Of a DNA stretch of 31,132 bases, positions 1-8,348 are shown in pieces. Below the pieces are notes generated by a model. That model saw nothing but the letters and a program-made list of their open reading frames with translations. It did no database searches and had not been told where the DNA came from. The DNA is from CAVQBP01 sp964448105 (lineage in GTDB: Bacteria; Bacteroidota; Ignavibacteria; Ignavibacteriales; Ignavibacteriaceae). Location of the stretch: the NCBI GenBank assembly GCA_964448105.1, contig CAYUVK010000058.1, forward strand, positions 1 to 31,132, in the 5' to 3' direction. The position numbers were made by a program, and so were the translations under genes. Positions within the stretch are counted from its first letter, which is position 1. Each line of letters begins with the position of its first letter.

Positions 1-1
1 C

Positions 2-2038
2 CCTTATTTACTTCAGCATGCCTACAATCCGGTCGATTGGTATCCATGGGGTGAGGAAGCATTTGAGAAAGCGAAACGTGATAATAAACCTGTATTTCTT
101 TCAATTGGATATTCTACATGCCATTGGTGTCATGTAATGGAAAAAGAATCGTTTGAAGATATTGGTGTGGCTAATTTAATGAACAAATTTTTTGTTTCTA
201 TAAAAGTTGATAGGGAAGAACGTCCCGACATAGATGGAATTTATATGACTGTATGTCAAATGTTAACAGGTAGTGGTGGTTGGCCATTAACAATTATTAT
301 GTCTCCGGATAAAAAACCTTTCTTTGCAGGAACATATTTTCCGAAAGAAGACAGGTTTGGAAGAATGGGGATGATCACCTTAATTCCGGGCGTTAACTAT
401 ATTTGGAAAAATAGAAGGGAGGAAATATATAAATCTATAGAAGAAATTTCTTCTGCTTTATATTCAAGTTTACCAAAACAGAAAGAAGAAGAATTAAATG
501 AAAAAGTTTTGGATAAAGTCTTCAATAATTTTCTAAACCGCTTCGATTCTGAAAATGGCGGTTTTGGAGTTGCTCCGAAATTTCCTTCTCCGCATAACCT
601 CTTTTTTTTACTACGATATTGGAAAAGAAGAAATTCCAAAGAAGCACTTGAAATGGTTGAGAAAACATTAATCGAAATGCACAAAGGTGGAATTTATGAT
701 CATATCGGTTTCGGGTTTCACCGTTATTCAACGGATAAGATATGGCTTGTTCCTCATTTTGAAAAAATGCTTTATGATCAGGCATTGCTGGTAATAGCTT
801 ACGCAGAAGCTTATCAGGCAACAAAAAATGATGTTTATAAAGAAACCGCTGAAGAAATATTAAATTATATATTAAGGGATATGGCTTCATCGGAGGGTGG
901 TTTTTATTCCGCAGAGGATGCAGATAGTGAAGGAATAGAAGGGAAATTCTACTTATGGACAAAGGAAGAGATTGAAAATCTTCTATCTAAAGATAAAGCC
1001 GATTTATTTTTAAAAGTTTTTAATGTCAAAACAAAAGGAAATTGGATTGATCAAATGCATGATGAAAATACTGGGACAAATATTCTGCATCTTCAAAAAG
1101 AAATAAAAATAATTGCAGACGAATTGAACCTTGATGAGAAATTATTAAAGCAAAAACTAAAAACCATAAAGGGAAAATTATTTTCCTATCGTGAACAAAG
1201 AATTCATCCGTTTAAGGATACTAAAGTTCTTACTGATTGGAATAGTCTTATGATTTCCGCTCTATCAAAAGCTGCACAGGTATTTGATAAAAATGAATAT
1301 TATGAAGCTGCGGAAAAAGCGGTTTATTTTATTTTTAAAAATTTAGTAAGCAAAAGCGGAAGGTTACTGCATCGATTTAAAGACGGGGAAGCAGGAATTC
1401 ATGCAAATATTGATGATTATGCTTTTTTTATTGCCGGTTTGCTCGATCTTTATGAAACCGGATTTAATTCAAGCTATTTAAAAACAGCAGTTGATTTAAA
1501 CAGTGATTTTATAAAATATTTTTGGGATGAAAAGGGAGGAGGCTTCTATTTTACTCCATCTGATGGTGAAAAGCTGCTTATCCGGCAAAAAGAAATTTAT
1601 GACGGCGCTGTTCCTTCAGGTAATTCAACTGCGATTTTAAATTTGCTTCGAATCGGGAGAATTACAGGTAATTCTGATTTTGAAAAAAAAGCATCAAAAA
1701 TAATTAAAACTTTTTCCGGAATAATTGAAAATTCACCACAAGCATTTACTCAAACATTAATTGCGCTGGATTTTGCTTTTGGTCCCTCAATAGAAATTGT
1801 AATTTCAGGTGAAAGAAATTCCTTATCTGCAAAAGAAATGTTAAAAATAATAAGAGAGAAATATATTCCAAATAAAGTGATTATTTTTAATTCAAAAGAA
1901 AAAGATCAAATGGAAATTATATCTCCATTATTTAAAGAGTATGTTCCCGCTGATGATAAAACAACCATCTATATTTGCGAAAATTATAAATGCAATATGC
2001 CTGCAACAAGTATAGAAGAATTGAACGCTTTGCTATAA
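2..2038 (+). CDS. YyaL/DUF255 thioredoxin-domain protein, 5' partial
   Basis: The reading frame is open from base 2, so the gene enters from outside the window; 678 residues are visible and probably only about ten are missing. The first visible residues (PYLLQHAYNPVDWYPWGEEA) are the hallmark N-terminus of the DUF255/YyaL family (relatives of SPATA20). A CHWC thioredoxin-type motif lies at 119-130, followed by HVMEKESF. The first internal ATG (137) falls after this motif, so starting there would remove the redox site. The C-terminal two thirds matches the alpha/alpha-barrel part of the family (repeated GGF/GGI blocks, HFEKMLYDQ, DGAVPSGNS). The biochemical role of the family is not well established. 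It ends 93 bases before the convergent pckG gene. Family assignment is confident; function is not. Confidence 0.9.
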   Translation, partial: PYLLQHAYNPVDWYPWGEEAFEKAKRDNKPVFLSIGYSTCHWCHVMEKESFEDIGVANLMNKFFVSIKVDREERPDIDGIYMTVCQMLTGSGGWPLTIIMSPDKKPFFAGTYFPKEDRFGRMGMITLIPGVNYIWKNRREEIYKSIEEISSALYSSLPKQKEEELNEKVLDKVFNNFLNRFDSENGGFGVAPKFPSPHNLFFLLRYWKRRNSKEALEMVEKTLIEMHKGGIYDHIGFGFHRYSTDKIWLVPHFEKMLYDQALLVIAYAEAYQATKNDVYKETAEEILNYILRDMASSEGGFYSAEDADSEGIEGKFYLWTKEEIENLLSKDKADLFLKVFNVKTKGNWIDQMHDENTGTNILHLQKEIKIIADELNLDEKLLKQKLKTIKGKLFSYREQRIHPFKDTKVLTDWNSLMISALSKAAQVFDKNEYYEAAEKAVYFIFKNLVSKSGRLLHRFKDGEAGIHANIDDYAFFIAGLLDLYETGFNSSYLKTAVDLNSDFIKYFWDEKGGGFYFTPSDGEKLLIRQKEIYDGAVPSGNSTAILNLLRIGRITGNSDFEKKASKIIKTFSGIIENSPQAFTQTLIALDFAFGPSIEIVISGERNSLSAKEMLKIIREKYIPNKVIIFNSKEKDQMEIISPLFKEYVPADDKTTIYICENYKCNMPATSIEELNALL

Positions 2039-2062
2039 TGTTAAATGTAAATATATAGAGAT

Positions 2063-2122
2063 GTAAAAACGTAAAAATTGATTGTCTTTTCGTTCAACTT
2101 CTTCACATTTTTACATTTTTAC
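2063..2122. terminator. AT-rich inverted repeat between convergent genes
   Basis: Arms 2063-2078 and 2107-2122 are complementary at 15 of 16 positions with a 28-base loop. Each arm is itself two copies of an 8-base word (GTAAAAAC/GTAAAAAT and its complement). It lies between the stop codons of the YyaL-like gene and pckG. On the plus strand the stem is followed by CTTTTAA, so it could act as a weak terminator, but the stem has very few G/C pairs. It may equally be a repeat remnant. Confidence 0.35.
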
Positions 2123-2131
2123 TTTTAACCC

Positions 2132-3928
2132 TTAGTTTAGTCTCTTTTCAAGATTATTTAACTCTTCTTTTAATCCTTCCGGTAACCTATCACCGAAAAT
2201 TTTGTAATAATTTTTTATGTTTTGAGCTTCAGTTTTCCATTTATCTTTTTGAACGAATAATAAAGCTTCCATTTCGTTTTCAGAAATATCGAGCCCGGAA
2301 ATATCTATTGCCTTTTTGGTAGGAAGATATCCTATTTCTGATTTGACTGCGTTATTATTATTATTTTCAGTTCTTTCAAAAATCCATTTTAATACTCTTA
2401 TATTTTCTCCGAAGCCCGGCCAGATGAAATTTCCGCTTTCATCTTTTCTAAACCAGTTAACATAAAATATTTTTGGCAATTTTTCAGGAGTGGTTTCCTT
2501 GCCTATGCGGAGCCAATGTTCAAAATAGTCTCCCATATTATATCCGCAAAAAGGAAGCATTGCAAAAGGATCATGACGCAATTTCCCGATAACTCCATCT
2601 GCAGCAGCGGTTCTTTCAGATGACACAATTGATCCGAGGAAAGTTCCATGCTGCCAGTTAAATGCTTCATAAACTAAAGGAATAGTATCTTCTCTTCGTC
2701 CTCCAAATAAAATAGCTGAAATTGGAACGCCTTTCGGATTATCCCAATCAGGATCAATAGTAGGACATTGGCTGGCGGGAATTGTATATCTTGAATTTGG
2801 ATGAGCAGCTTTCTCTTTGCTTTCGGGCGTCCACTTGTGTCCAAGCCAGTTTGTAAGTTTTTTAGGTATAGCATCTGTTTTCCCCTCCCACCAGACATCC
2901 CCTTCCGGTGTTAAGGCAACATTCGTAAAAATAGAATTCCTTTCCATTGTATGCATTGCATTTGGATTTGTTTCATATGAAGTTCCCGGTGCTACACCAA
3001 AAAAACCAGCTTCCGGATTTATTGCATATAATCTTCCATCTTCACCAAATTTCATCCACGCAATATCATCTCCTACAGTTTCAACTTTCCACCCCGGAAG
3101 TGTCGGCTGCAGCATTGCAAGATTAGTTTTCCCACATGCGCTCGGGAAGGCTCCCGTAATATACTTTTTCTTTCCCTCAGGATTTGTAATCGCTAACACT
3201 AACATATGTTCGGCTAGCCACATTTTTTCTTTTGCCATAAAGGAAGCAATTCTTAATGCAAAACATTTTTTACCTAATAATGCATTGCCGCCGTAACCGC
3301 TGCCGTATGACCAGATAGTCCCTTCTTCAGGAAAATGGACAATATATTTATTTTCAGCATTGCATGGCCATGGAACATCCTTCTTTCCATTTTCAAGAGG
3401 AAATCCAACTGAATGGAGGCAGTGGACAAAATTTTTATCTCCTAAAATATTTAGAACTTCTTTACCGATTCTTGTCATTATTTTCATATTGCATACTACA
3501 TATGCCGAATCAGTAATTTCTATACCTATACGTGAAATATTTGAACCAAGAGGTCCCATGCAAAAAGGAATTACATACATTGTTCTTCCTTTCATGCAGC
3601 CTTTGAAAAATCCTTTTAGTGTATCTTTCATTTTTTCGGGATCTTGCCAATTATTTGTTGGGCCTGCATCTTCTTTTTTCTTAGTACAGATAAATGTTCT
3701 ATCTTCAACTCTTGCTACATCAGACGGATCTGATAAAGCAGCAAAGCTGTTTGGTCTTTTAGTTTCATTAAGTTTAACAAAAGTACCGTTTTTTACTAAA
3801 AGAGAAGCCAATGTATTATATTCTTCTGTTGAGCCATCACACCAATGAATATTATCCGGCTGACACATTTCCGAAATTTCATTTACCCATTGAAGTAATT
3901 TATTGTTTGTAGTCATAGTTACAGACAT
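2132..3928 (-). CDS. pckG: phosphoenolpyruvate carboxykinase (GTP)
   Basis: 598 residues, the usual length for the GTP-dependent family (EC 4.1.1.32), which interconverts oxaloacetate and PEP with GTP/GDP in the cytoplasm. The P-loop-like kinase-1 motif FPSACGKTNL is at about 261-270, followed by the metal-binding ETVGDDIAWM and the INPEAGFFGVAPG block. The conserved RREDT and GYNMGDYFEHW segments are present. The ATG at 3926-3928 has an AGGAT sequence about seven bases upstream; an alternative ATG lies four codons downstream. It stands alone, divergent from the permease gene at 4259 and convergent with the YyaL-like gene. It probably supplies PEP for gluconeogenesis. Confidence 0.97.
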   Translation of the reverse strand: MSVTMTTNNKLLQWVNEISEMCQPDNIHWCDGSTEEYNTLASLLVKNGTFVKLNETKRPNSFAALSDPSDVARVEDRTFICTKKKEDAGPTNNWQDPEKMKDTLKGFFKGCMKGRTMYVIPFCMGPLGSNISRIGIEITDSAYVVCNMKIMTRIGKEVLNILGDKNFVHCLHSVGFPLENGKKDVPWPCNAENKYIVHFPEEGTIWSYGSGYGGNALLGKKCFALRIASFMAKEKMWLAEHMLVLAITNPEGKKKYITGAFPSACGKTNLAMLQPTLPGWKVETVGDDIAWMKFGEDGRLYAINPEAGFFGVAPGTSYETNPNAMHTMERNSIFTNVALTPEGDVWWEGKTDAIPKKLTNWLGHKWTPESKEKAAHPNSRYTIPASQCPTIDPDWDNPKGVPISAILFGGRREDTIPLVYEAFNWQHGTFLGSIVSSERTAAADGVIGKLRHDPFAMLPFCGYNMGDYFEHWLRIGKETTPEKLPKIFYVNWFRKDESGNFIWPGFGENIRVLKWIFERTENNNNNAVKSEIGYLPTKKAIDISGLDISENEMEALLFVQKDKWKTEAQNIKNYYKIFGDRLPEGLKEELNNLEKRLN

Positions 3929-4258
3929 ATTTATCCTATATAAAATTAAAGTTTATGAGCCGAATCTTCACTATATATAAGCAGGCATTTTGTGCCTGCA
4001 AACTGTAGTTCGTTTCAGCATGCTGATGTGGAGCATAGCTAAAAAGACTTCCAAAGTCCAATTAAAACCAGACTATGGACAGGCGGATTATTTTTAATAA
4101 ATTACCTTTTTAAAGTAAGCTCATTCATATATTAAAAAAAATGTAAGTATTTTTATCGAAGAGATAATTTTTTTTAAAGAACATACAAAAATAATCAAAT
4201 TTAAAAACGCATACAATAAATCACTGTTAAACATTACAAAATTTATGGAATTATAAAC
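3929..4258. other. Divergent intergenic region with several small hairpins
   Basis: No convincing gene is seen in these 330 bases. The block 3981-4080 is less AT-rich than its surroundings and holds several short inverted repeats: GCAGGCA/TGCCTGC (3981-3987 and 3993-3999, 5-base loop), the palindrome CAGCATGCTG (4016-4025), and GACTT/AAGTC a little further on. None is followed by a T run, so they are not obvious terminators. The rest (4090-4258) is very AT-rich and presumably holds the promoters of both divergent genes, but I cannot pin them. Confidence 0.5.
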
Positions 4259-5032
4259 TTGATAGAAAATCTCTTACAAAAATTAGGTAGCAAAACAATT
4301 AAATTTTTCCAGGAATTTGGACAGGTCTCGAGATTATTTTGGGAAATAATAAAAAGTTTCAGTTTCATTCCAAGAAGCAGGAAAATTATCTTTTATCAGA
4401 TGGAGCACATAGGAGTTAACTCACTTCCGCTTGTTTTAATAATAGCGATATTTACAGGTGCGGTTGCAGCATGGCAGGCAGCTTATCAGCTTAAAGGTTT
4501 AGCGCCTTTGTCTTTTCTTGGCGGAGCAACAAGCAGGGCTATTATTACAGAGCTTGGCCCGGTTTTAACTGGTATTGTAATAGCCGGAAGGGTAGGTGCT
4601 TCAATTGCTGCAGAGTTAGGCACAATGAAAGTTACCGAACAAATTGATGCTCTGGAAACTATGGCTATTAATCCTGTCAGGTATCTTGCAATGCCAAGGT
4701 TCCTTGCTTCAATTTTAATGATGCCTGTTCTTGTTGTATTTGCTAATTCTATTGCGGTCTTCGGTGCGTTTATTGTTTCAAATTATTTTTTAGGTGTTTC
4801 TTTTGATGTTTTTTTCCAATCCGTAAAAAGATTTTTTGTTTTTTCAGATTTGATTGCCGGACTTGTTAAAACGGTTTTTTTTGGTGGTGTTACTGCTTTG
4901 TTGGGATGTCATATTGGCTTTAGAACTGAAGGCGGGGCGGAAGGAGTCGGGTTATCTACAATTAGATCCTTTGTTTTATCTGCCGCACTAATTCTAATAT
5001 TGGATTATCTCTTATGGATGTTGTTGTTTTGA
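4259..5032 (+). CDS. MlaE-type ABC transporter permease
   Basis: 257 residues, normal for the MlaE/YrbE permease family that moves phospholipids or other lipids between membranes as part of an ABC importer/exporter with an MlaF-type ATPase and MCE-domain MlaD. The family hallmark ELGP (98-101) followed by GRVGASIAAELGTM (110-123) and a run of hydrophobic segments to the C-terminus are clear. The start is a TTG at 4259; the ATG at 4245 is out of frame and closes after three codons, and the N-terminal amphipathic segment matches the family. No ATPase or MCE gene follows, since the next gene is a TSUP transporter, so partners must lie elsewhere. Confidence 0.88.
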   Translation: MIENLLQKLGSKTIKFFQEFGQVSRLFWEIIKSFSFIPRSRKIIFYQMEHIGVNSLPLVLIIAIFTGAVAAWQAAYQLKGLAPLSFLGGATSRAIITELGPVLTGIVIAGRVGASIAAELGTMKVTEQIDALETMAINPVRYLAMPRFLASILMMPVLVVFANSIAVFGAFIVSNYFLGVSFDVFFQSVKRFFVFSDLIAGLVKTVFFGGVTALLGCHIGFRTEGGAEGVGLSTIRSFVLSAALILILDYLLWMLLF

Positions 5033-5074
5033 TCAAATGGGAAAAATTTTATTAAGAAATTAATTTAAACTGTA

Positions 5075-5905
5075 ATGAATCTTCTTCATTTAATTATGCT
5101 GGTAGTTATATCAGCTTTGGTCAGTTCTTTTGGAACAATTGTCGGTTTCGGAGGCGGAGTATTTATGGTGCCGATTTTGGTTATTATCTTTAATATTCCA
5201 ATTAATATAGCCGTTGGTTCTGTAATATTTGCTCTATTTCCTGCAGCGGTAATTTCATCTTATTTCAATATAAAAGAAAAAAAAGTTGATTACCGTGCCG
5301 GGATAATACTGGAAATCCCTACAATGGTAGGGACTGTAATTGGAGCACTGCTCACTAAAATTCTTCCCTTAAAAATGGTGGAAATAGGATTTTCCATAAT
5401 TATCTGCATAGTTGGAATTTTTAATATTAAAACTGCCAAAGAAGTTGAAAATGTAAATATAAAAGAATCTTTTTTTTACAAATTGAATTCAATCGGGCCG
5501 GGAATTATTCGCCGTTCAAAATATGGCGCTTATAAAATTAGCTTTTTATTAAGCGGTTTGTTTGGATTGACATCCGGGATTATTGCAGGTTTTCTTGGTA
5601 TCGGAGGCGGTTTTATGAAAACACCTATCATGGTTAATGTTTTCAATTTAAATCCGGTAATTGCAACATCTACAGCACTTTTTATGATTATGTTTACAAG
5701 TCTTACCGGTTCTATAAGCCATTATCTGCTAGGTAATATTCATTTTAGATATGCAACGCCGATAGTTCTTGGATTTATAATTGGTGCTTTTGCCGGGAAT
5801 TTTTGGGGTATTAAAATAAAAGGTAAGTTACTAAAAATTTATATCGGTGCCGGTTTAATTCTTGCCGCACTTTCTGTATTGATTTACTCTATATATAAAT
5901 TCTAA
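5075..5905 (+). CDS. TSUP (TauE/SafE, DUF81) family permease
   Basis: 276 residues, mostly hydrophobic, with the two-fold repeat typical of the family: GFGGGVFMVP near residue 24 and GFLGIGGGFMKTP near 170. Each opens one half of a roughly eight-helix membrane protein. Family members carry sulfite, sulfonates, sulfoacetate or related anions across the inner membrane; the substrate cannot be read from sequence. The ATG at 5075 has no visible Shine-Dalgarno site. It lies 42 bases after the MlaE-type permease, so they may be co-transcribed. Its stop codon overlaps that of the next, convergent gene by four bases (5902-5905). Confidence 0.88.
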   Translation: MNLLHLIMLVVISALVSSFGTIVGFGGGVFMVPILVIIFNIPINIAVGSVIFALFPAAVISSYFNIKEKKVDYRAGIILEIPTMVGTVIGALLTKILPLKMVEIGFSIIICIVGIFNIKTAKEVENVNIKESFFYKLNSIGPGIIRRSKYGAYKISFLLSGLFGLTSGIIAGFLGIGGGFMKTPIMVNVFNLNPVIATSTALFMIMFTSLTGSISHYLLGNIHFRYATPIVLGFIIGAFAGNFWGIKIKGKLLKIYIGAGLILAALSVLIYSIYKF

Positions 5906-7986
5906 AAAAATCTTTTCCTTAAAACATTTATACTCTTGGGATTTCCTATAATTGTAACTCTATCTCCATTTTGTAGAAAAGTATCTCCTTTAGGTATTAT
6001 AATATTTTCTTCCCTGCTAATCATTGCAACAAGAGCATCATCGGGAAGCGGGATTTCTCTTAAAGCTTTATTAATTAATTCAGATGTTTTATTCTTTTCA
6101 TTTACTACTAAAGATAAAAATCTTTCATTATGCAAAAGAGTTTCTTTTAACTCATGCTCACTTTTGGCTGTGTACCATTCTTTCATAAAATCATCATCAT
6201 CAACTCTTCCGGCAATCTGAGCCAATATGCGTAAATGTTGAGACGGATTATTTTCCGGACTTACGAGGAAAAATATCGCATTAACAATTTGAACTTCCTC
6301 TTCTTCTTGAGTTAACGGATTATACACTTTAATATTGATGCCTGGTTTTGATCGAACTAAAACCATAATAGCTTTATCTATTCCTTCCGATCTGAAATGA
6401 GGCAAAGCTACTCCATGAGTAACAGGGGTTGCTCCAATTCTTGTACCGTCAAGAATTTGTTTAGTGATTTCATCTGGAGTAAATGGAAGTTGTTTTGATA
6501 AAAGTTTTGATATGTCTTTCACAATGTTTTCAAATTCCGATTTTTCATTCAAATCAACTACATGACTTCCGGTTACAATTTCATCGAAGGGATCTTCTTT
6601 TCGTAACCCTTTTTCCTTTAGTATTCCTCTTAATTCACTGTCAAGTGCATTATAACGCTGTTGCCCAAGCCTTTCAAAAACATGAAAAATAGCGCCGCTT
6701 CTTTTAATCTTATCTTTTGCATAAAAATTGAACCATAATAATCCGATAAAAATTAATCCTAACGAAAACAAGATTGGTACCCAACCCATTTCATAAATTA
6801 AAATTAGCGGTGCAATAATTCCAATAATTTGCATCCATGGATAAAGAGGTGATTTATACCCGGGGTCATAAGATTGAATTTTACTTTCACGCATAACAAT
6901 AACTGCTAAACTTGAAAGAGCAAACATTAAAAGTTGAAATGCACTAGCCAGTTTTGCAATCCGGGTTGGATTAAAAATTAAAATTGAAATTATAATAATA
7001 CCAACGGTAAGAATAATTGAAACAAATGGTATTCTGCTTTTATTAAGTTTCCTTAAATATTTTGGTAAAATATGATCACGGCTCATTGCAAGCGGGTATC
7101 TTGATGCACTCAATGTACCTGCATTAGAAACAGAAATAAAAGCAAACAAAGCTGCTATTGAAAGTAGGATAGCACCAATTTGACCAAAAAAAACTTTTGC
7201 AGTTGATGCAACAGGTGTTAAATCACCTTTCAATTGTTCCATCGGCATAACACCGACCATTATTGTGGTTCCGATTGCATAAATAATTAAGGTCGTGATT
7301 ATTGAAAGAATTACTCCTAAAGGTATATTTCTTTCGGGGTTCTGAACTTCTTCTGAGAGACTGGCAACTTTTGTTAAACCTATATAGCTGATAAATACCA
7401 AACCTGCAGTTGAAAGTAATGAGGTAAATTCAACATCAAAAAAACCATTAAAGTGTTCTTTATTTATTTCAGGAATTCCGCCTGCAATGAAAATTGTAAG
7501 AATGGTTAGGAGACTGAATACCAAAATCGTCTGAAAATTACTACTCTTTTTACTCCCGAATAAATTAATAACTCCAAGTAAAACAGCAATTCCTATCGAA
7601 ATTGGAATTATTGGTATGCTTGGGAAAAAAATTTCCAGGTACGCCCCCATACCAATTAGTGCAAAAGAAACTTTTAATATTAATGCTAGCCAAGTACCTA
7701 TTCCTCCTATTGTGCCCATTGCCGGTCCTAACGTTCTATCTAAAAAGTAATAAATTCCCCCTGCTCTCGGCATTGCTGTAGCAAGTTCAATTATACTAAA
7801 CATTCCTGGAATTAATGGAATTGCAGCAATTAAATAAGCTGCAGTAAGTGCTGGTCCTGCCTGTATTGCCGCTAATCCCGGAAGTAAAAAGAATCCCGCA
7901 CTTAACGTAGTGCCGGTTGCAATAGAATACACATCAAGAAGTTTTAATTCTCTTTTTAATTTTTTTGATTTTTTTAATGGAAGCAT
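5902..7986 (-). CDS. APC amino-acid permease fused to PTS EIIA-like and RCK_C-like domains
   Basis: 694 residues in three parts. Residues about 15-425 form an APC-superfamily permease with about twelve hydrophobic segments; the N-terminal TGTTLSAGFFLLPG and the SLSEEVQNPERNIP block are typical. Residues about 475-620 resemble a PTS EIIA (fructose/Ntr type) domain, with the expected phospho-histidine context HGVALPHF (His about 530). Residues about 623-694 resemble an RCK_C/TrkA_C ligand-binding domain (MISREENIIIPKGDTFLQNGD). No other PTS gene is visible here, so the EIIA module may be a regulatory sensor rather than part of a phosphotransfer chain. Amino-acid substrate unknown. The N-terminus begins with a lysine-rich cytoplasmic stretch. 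Domain calls rest on motif recognition; the last domain is the least certain. Confidence 0.87.
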   Translation of the reverse strand: MLPLKKSKKLKRELKLLDVYSIATGTTLSAGFFLLPGLAAIQAGPALTAAYLIAAIPLIPGMFSIIELATAMPRAGGIYYFLDRTLGPAMGTIGGIGTWLALILKVSFALIGMGAYLEIFFPSIPIIPISIGIAVLLGVINLFGSKKSSNFQTILVFSLLTILTIFIAGGIPEINKEHFNGFFDVEFTSLLSTAGLVFISYIGLTKVASLSEEVQNPERNIPLGVILSIITTLIIYAIGTTIMVGVMPMEQLKGDLTPVASTAKVFFGQIGAILLSIAALFAFISVSNAGTLSASRYPLAMSRDHILPKYLRKLNKSRIPFVSIILTVGIIIISILIFNPTRIAKLASAFQLLMFALSSLAVIVMRESKIQSYDPGYKSPLYPWMQIIGIIAPLILIYEMGWVPILFSLGLIFIGLLWFNFYAKDKIKRSGAIFHVFERLGQQRYNALDSELRGILKEKGLRKEDPFDEIVTGSHVVDLNEKSEFENIVKDISKLLSKQLPFTPDEITKQILDGTRIGATPVTHGVALPHFRSEGIDKAIMVLVRSKPGINIKVYNPLTQEEEEVQIVNAIFFLVSPENNPSQHLRILAQIAGRVDDDDFMKEWYTAKSEHELKETLLHNERFLSLVVNEKNKTSELINKALREIPLPDDALVAMISREENIIIPKGDTFLQNGDRVTIIGNPKSINVLRKRFF

Positions 7987-8103
7987 AAATAAAATTTATT
8001 TACCGTTAAGATAGTATTTCAAATGATCAACTCAAAATATTGTTAACTTTGTTTTTATTTAGCCTTTCCTTATAATCTACAAAATCTCACAATTCTTATT
8101 AAT

Positions 8104-8117
8104 AACTTGCGCAAGTT
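8104..8117. promoter_or_regulatory. 14-bp perfect palindrome, possible operator
   Basis: AACTTGCGCAAGTT is a perfect 14-base dyad in the spacer between the divergent permease (start 7986) and ilvE (start 8349) genes. Its position, about 120 bases upstream of the permease start, and its high G/C core in an AT-rich spacer fit a binding site for a dimeric regulator. The regulator is unknown and I see no second copy here. Confidence 0.35.
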
Positions 8118-8205
8118 CAATATTTAATATTGGTGATCATTAACATAAGAACCGATAAATGGGATTGCCAAAAAAATTTAATAATTATATTTTTTAATTC
8201 AATAT

Positions 8206-8272
8206 AGATTCATTGAGGTTTACCCCCACTTAATGAATCTTCCTCAATGCCCGGTAGCCCTCCACCGGGCAT
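8206..8272 (+). promoter_or_regulatory. Leader with mutually exclusive stems upstream of ilvE
   Basis: Three perfect stems can form but not together. Stem A pairs 8206-8214 with 8232-8240 (9 bp). Stem B pairs 8211-8218 with 8242-8249 (8 bp) and competes with A for 8211-8214. Stem C pairs 8247-8255 with 8264-8272 (9 bp, mostly G/C, 8-base loop) and competes with B for 8247-8249. C is followed by ATTTATATTT, a poor U tract. The layout resembles an attenuator or riboswitch-like element whose most natural target is ilvE 76 bases downstream. It could also be a mobile palindromic repeat or act on the opposite strand. Confidence 0.4.
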
Positions 8273-8348
8273 ATTTATATTTACAATTTCAAATATTTTA
8301 CGTAAAATGTATTATTATTTTATCATAATATAGTTAACAGGATAAAAA

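Noticed and set aside
2817..3848. Long plus-strand ORFs opposite pckG
   Set aside because: They are antisense shadows of a fully conserved gene, with no recognisable product.
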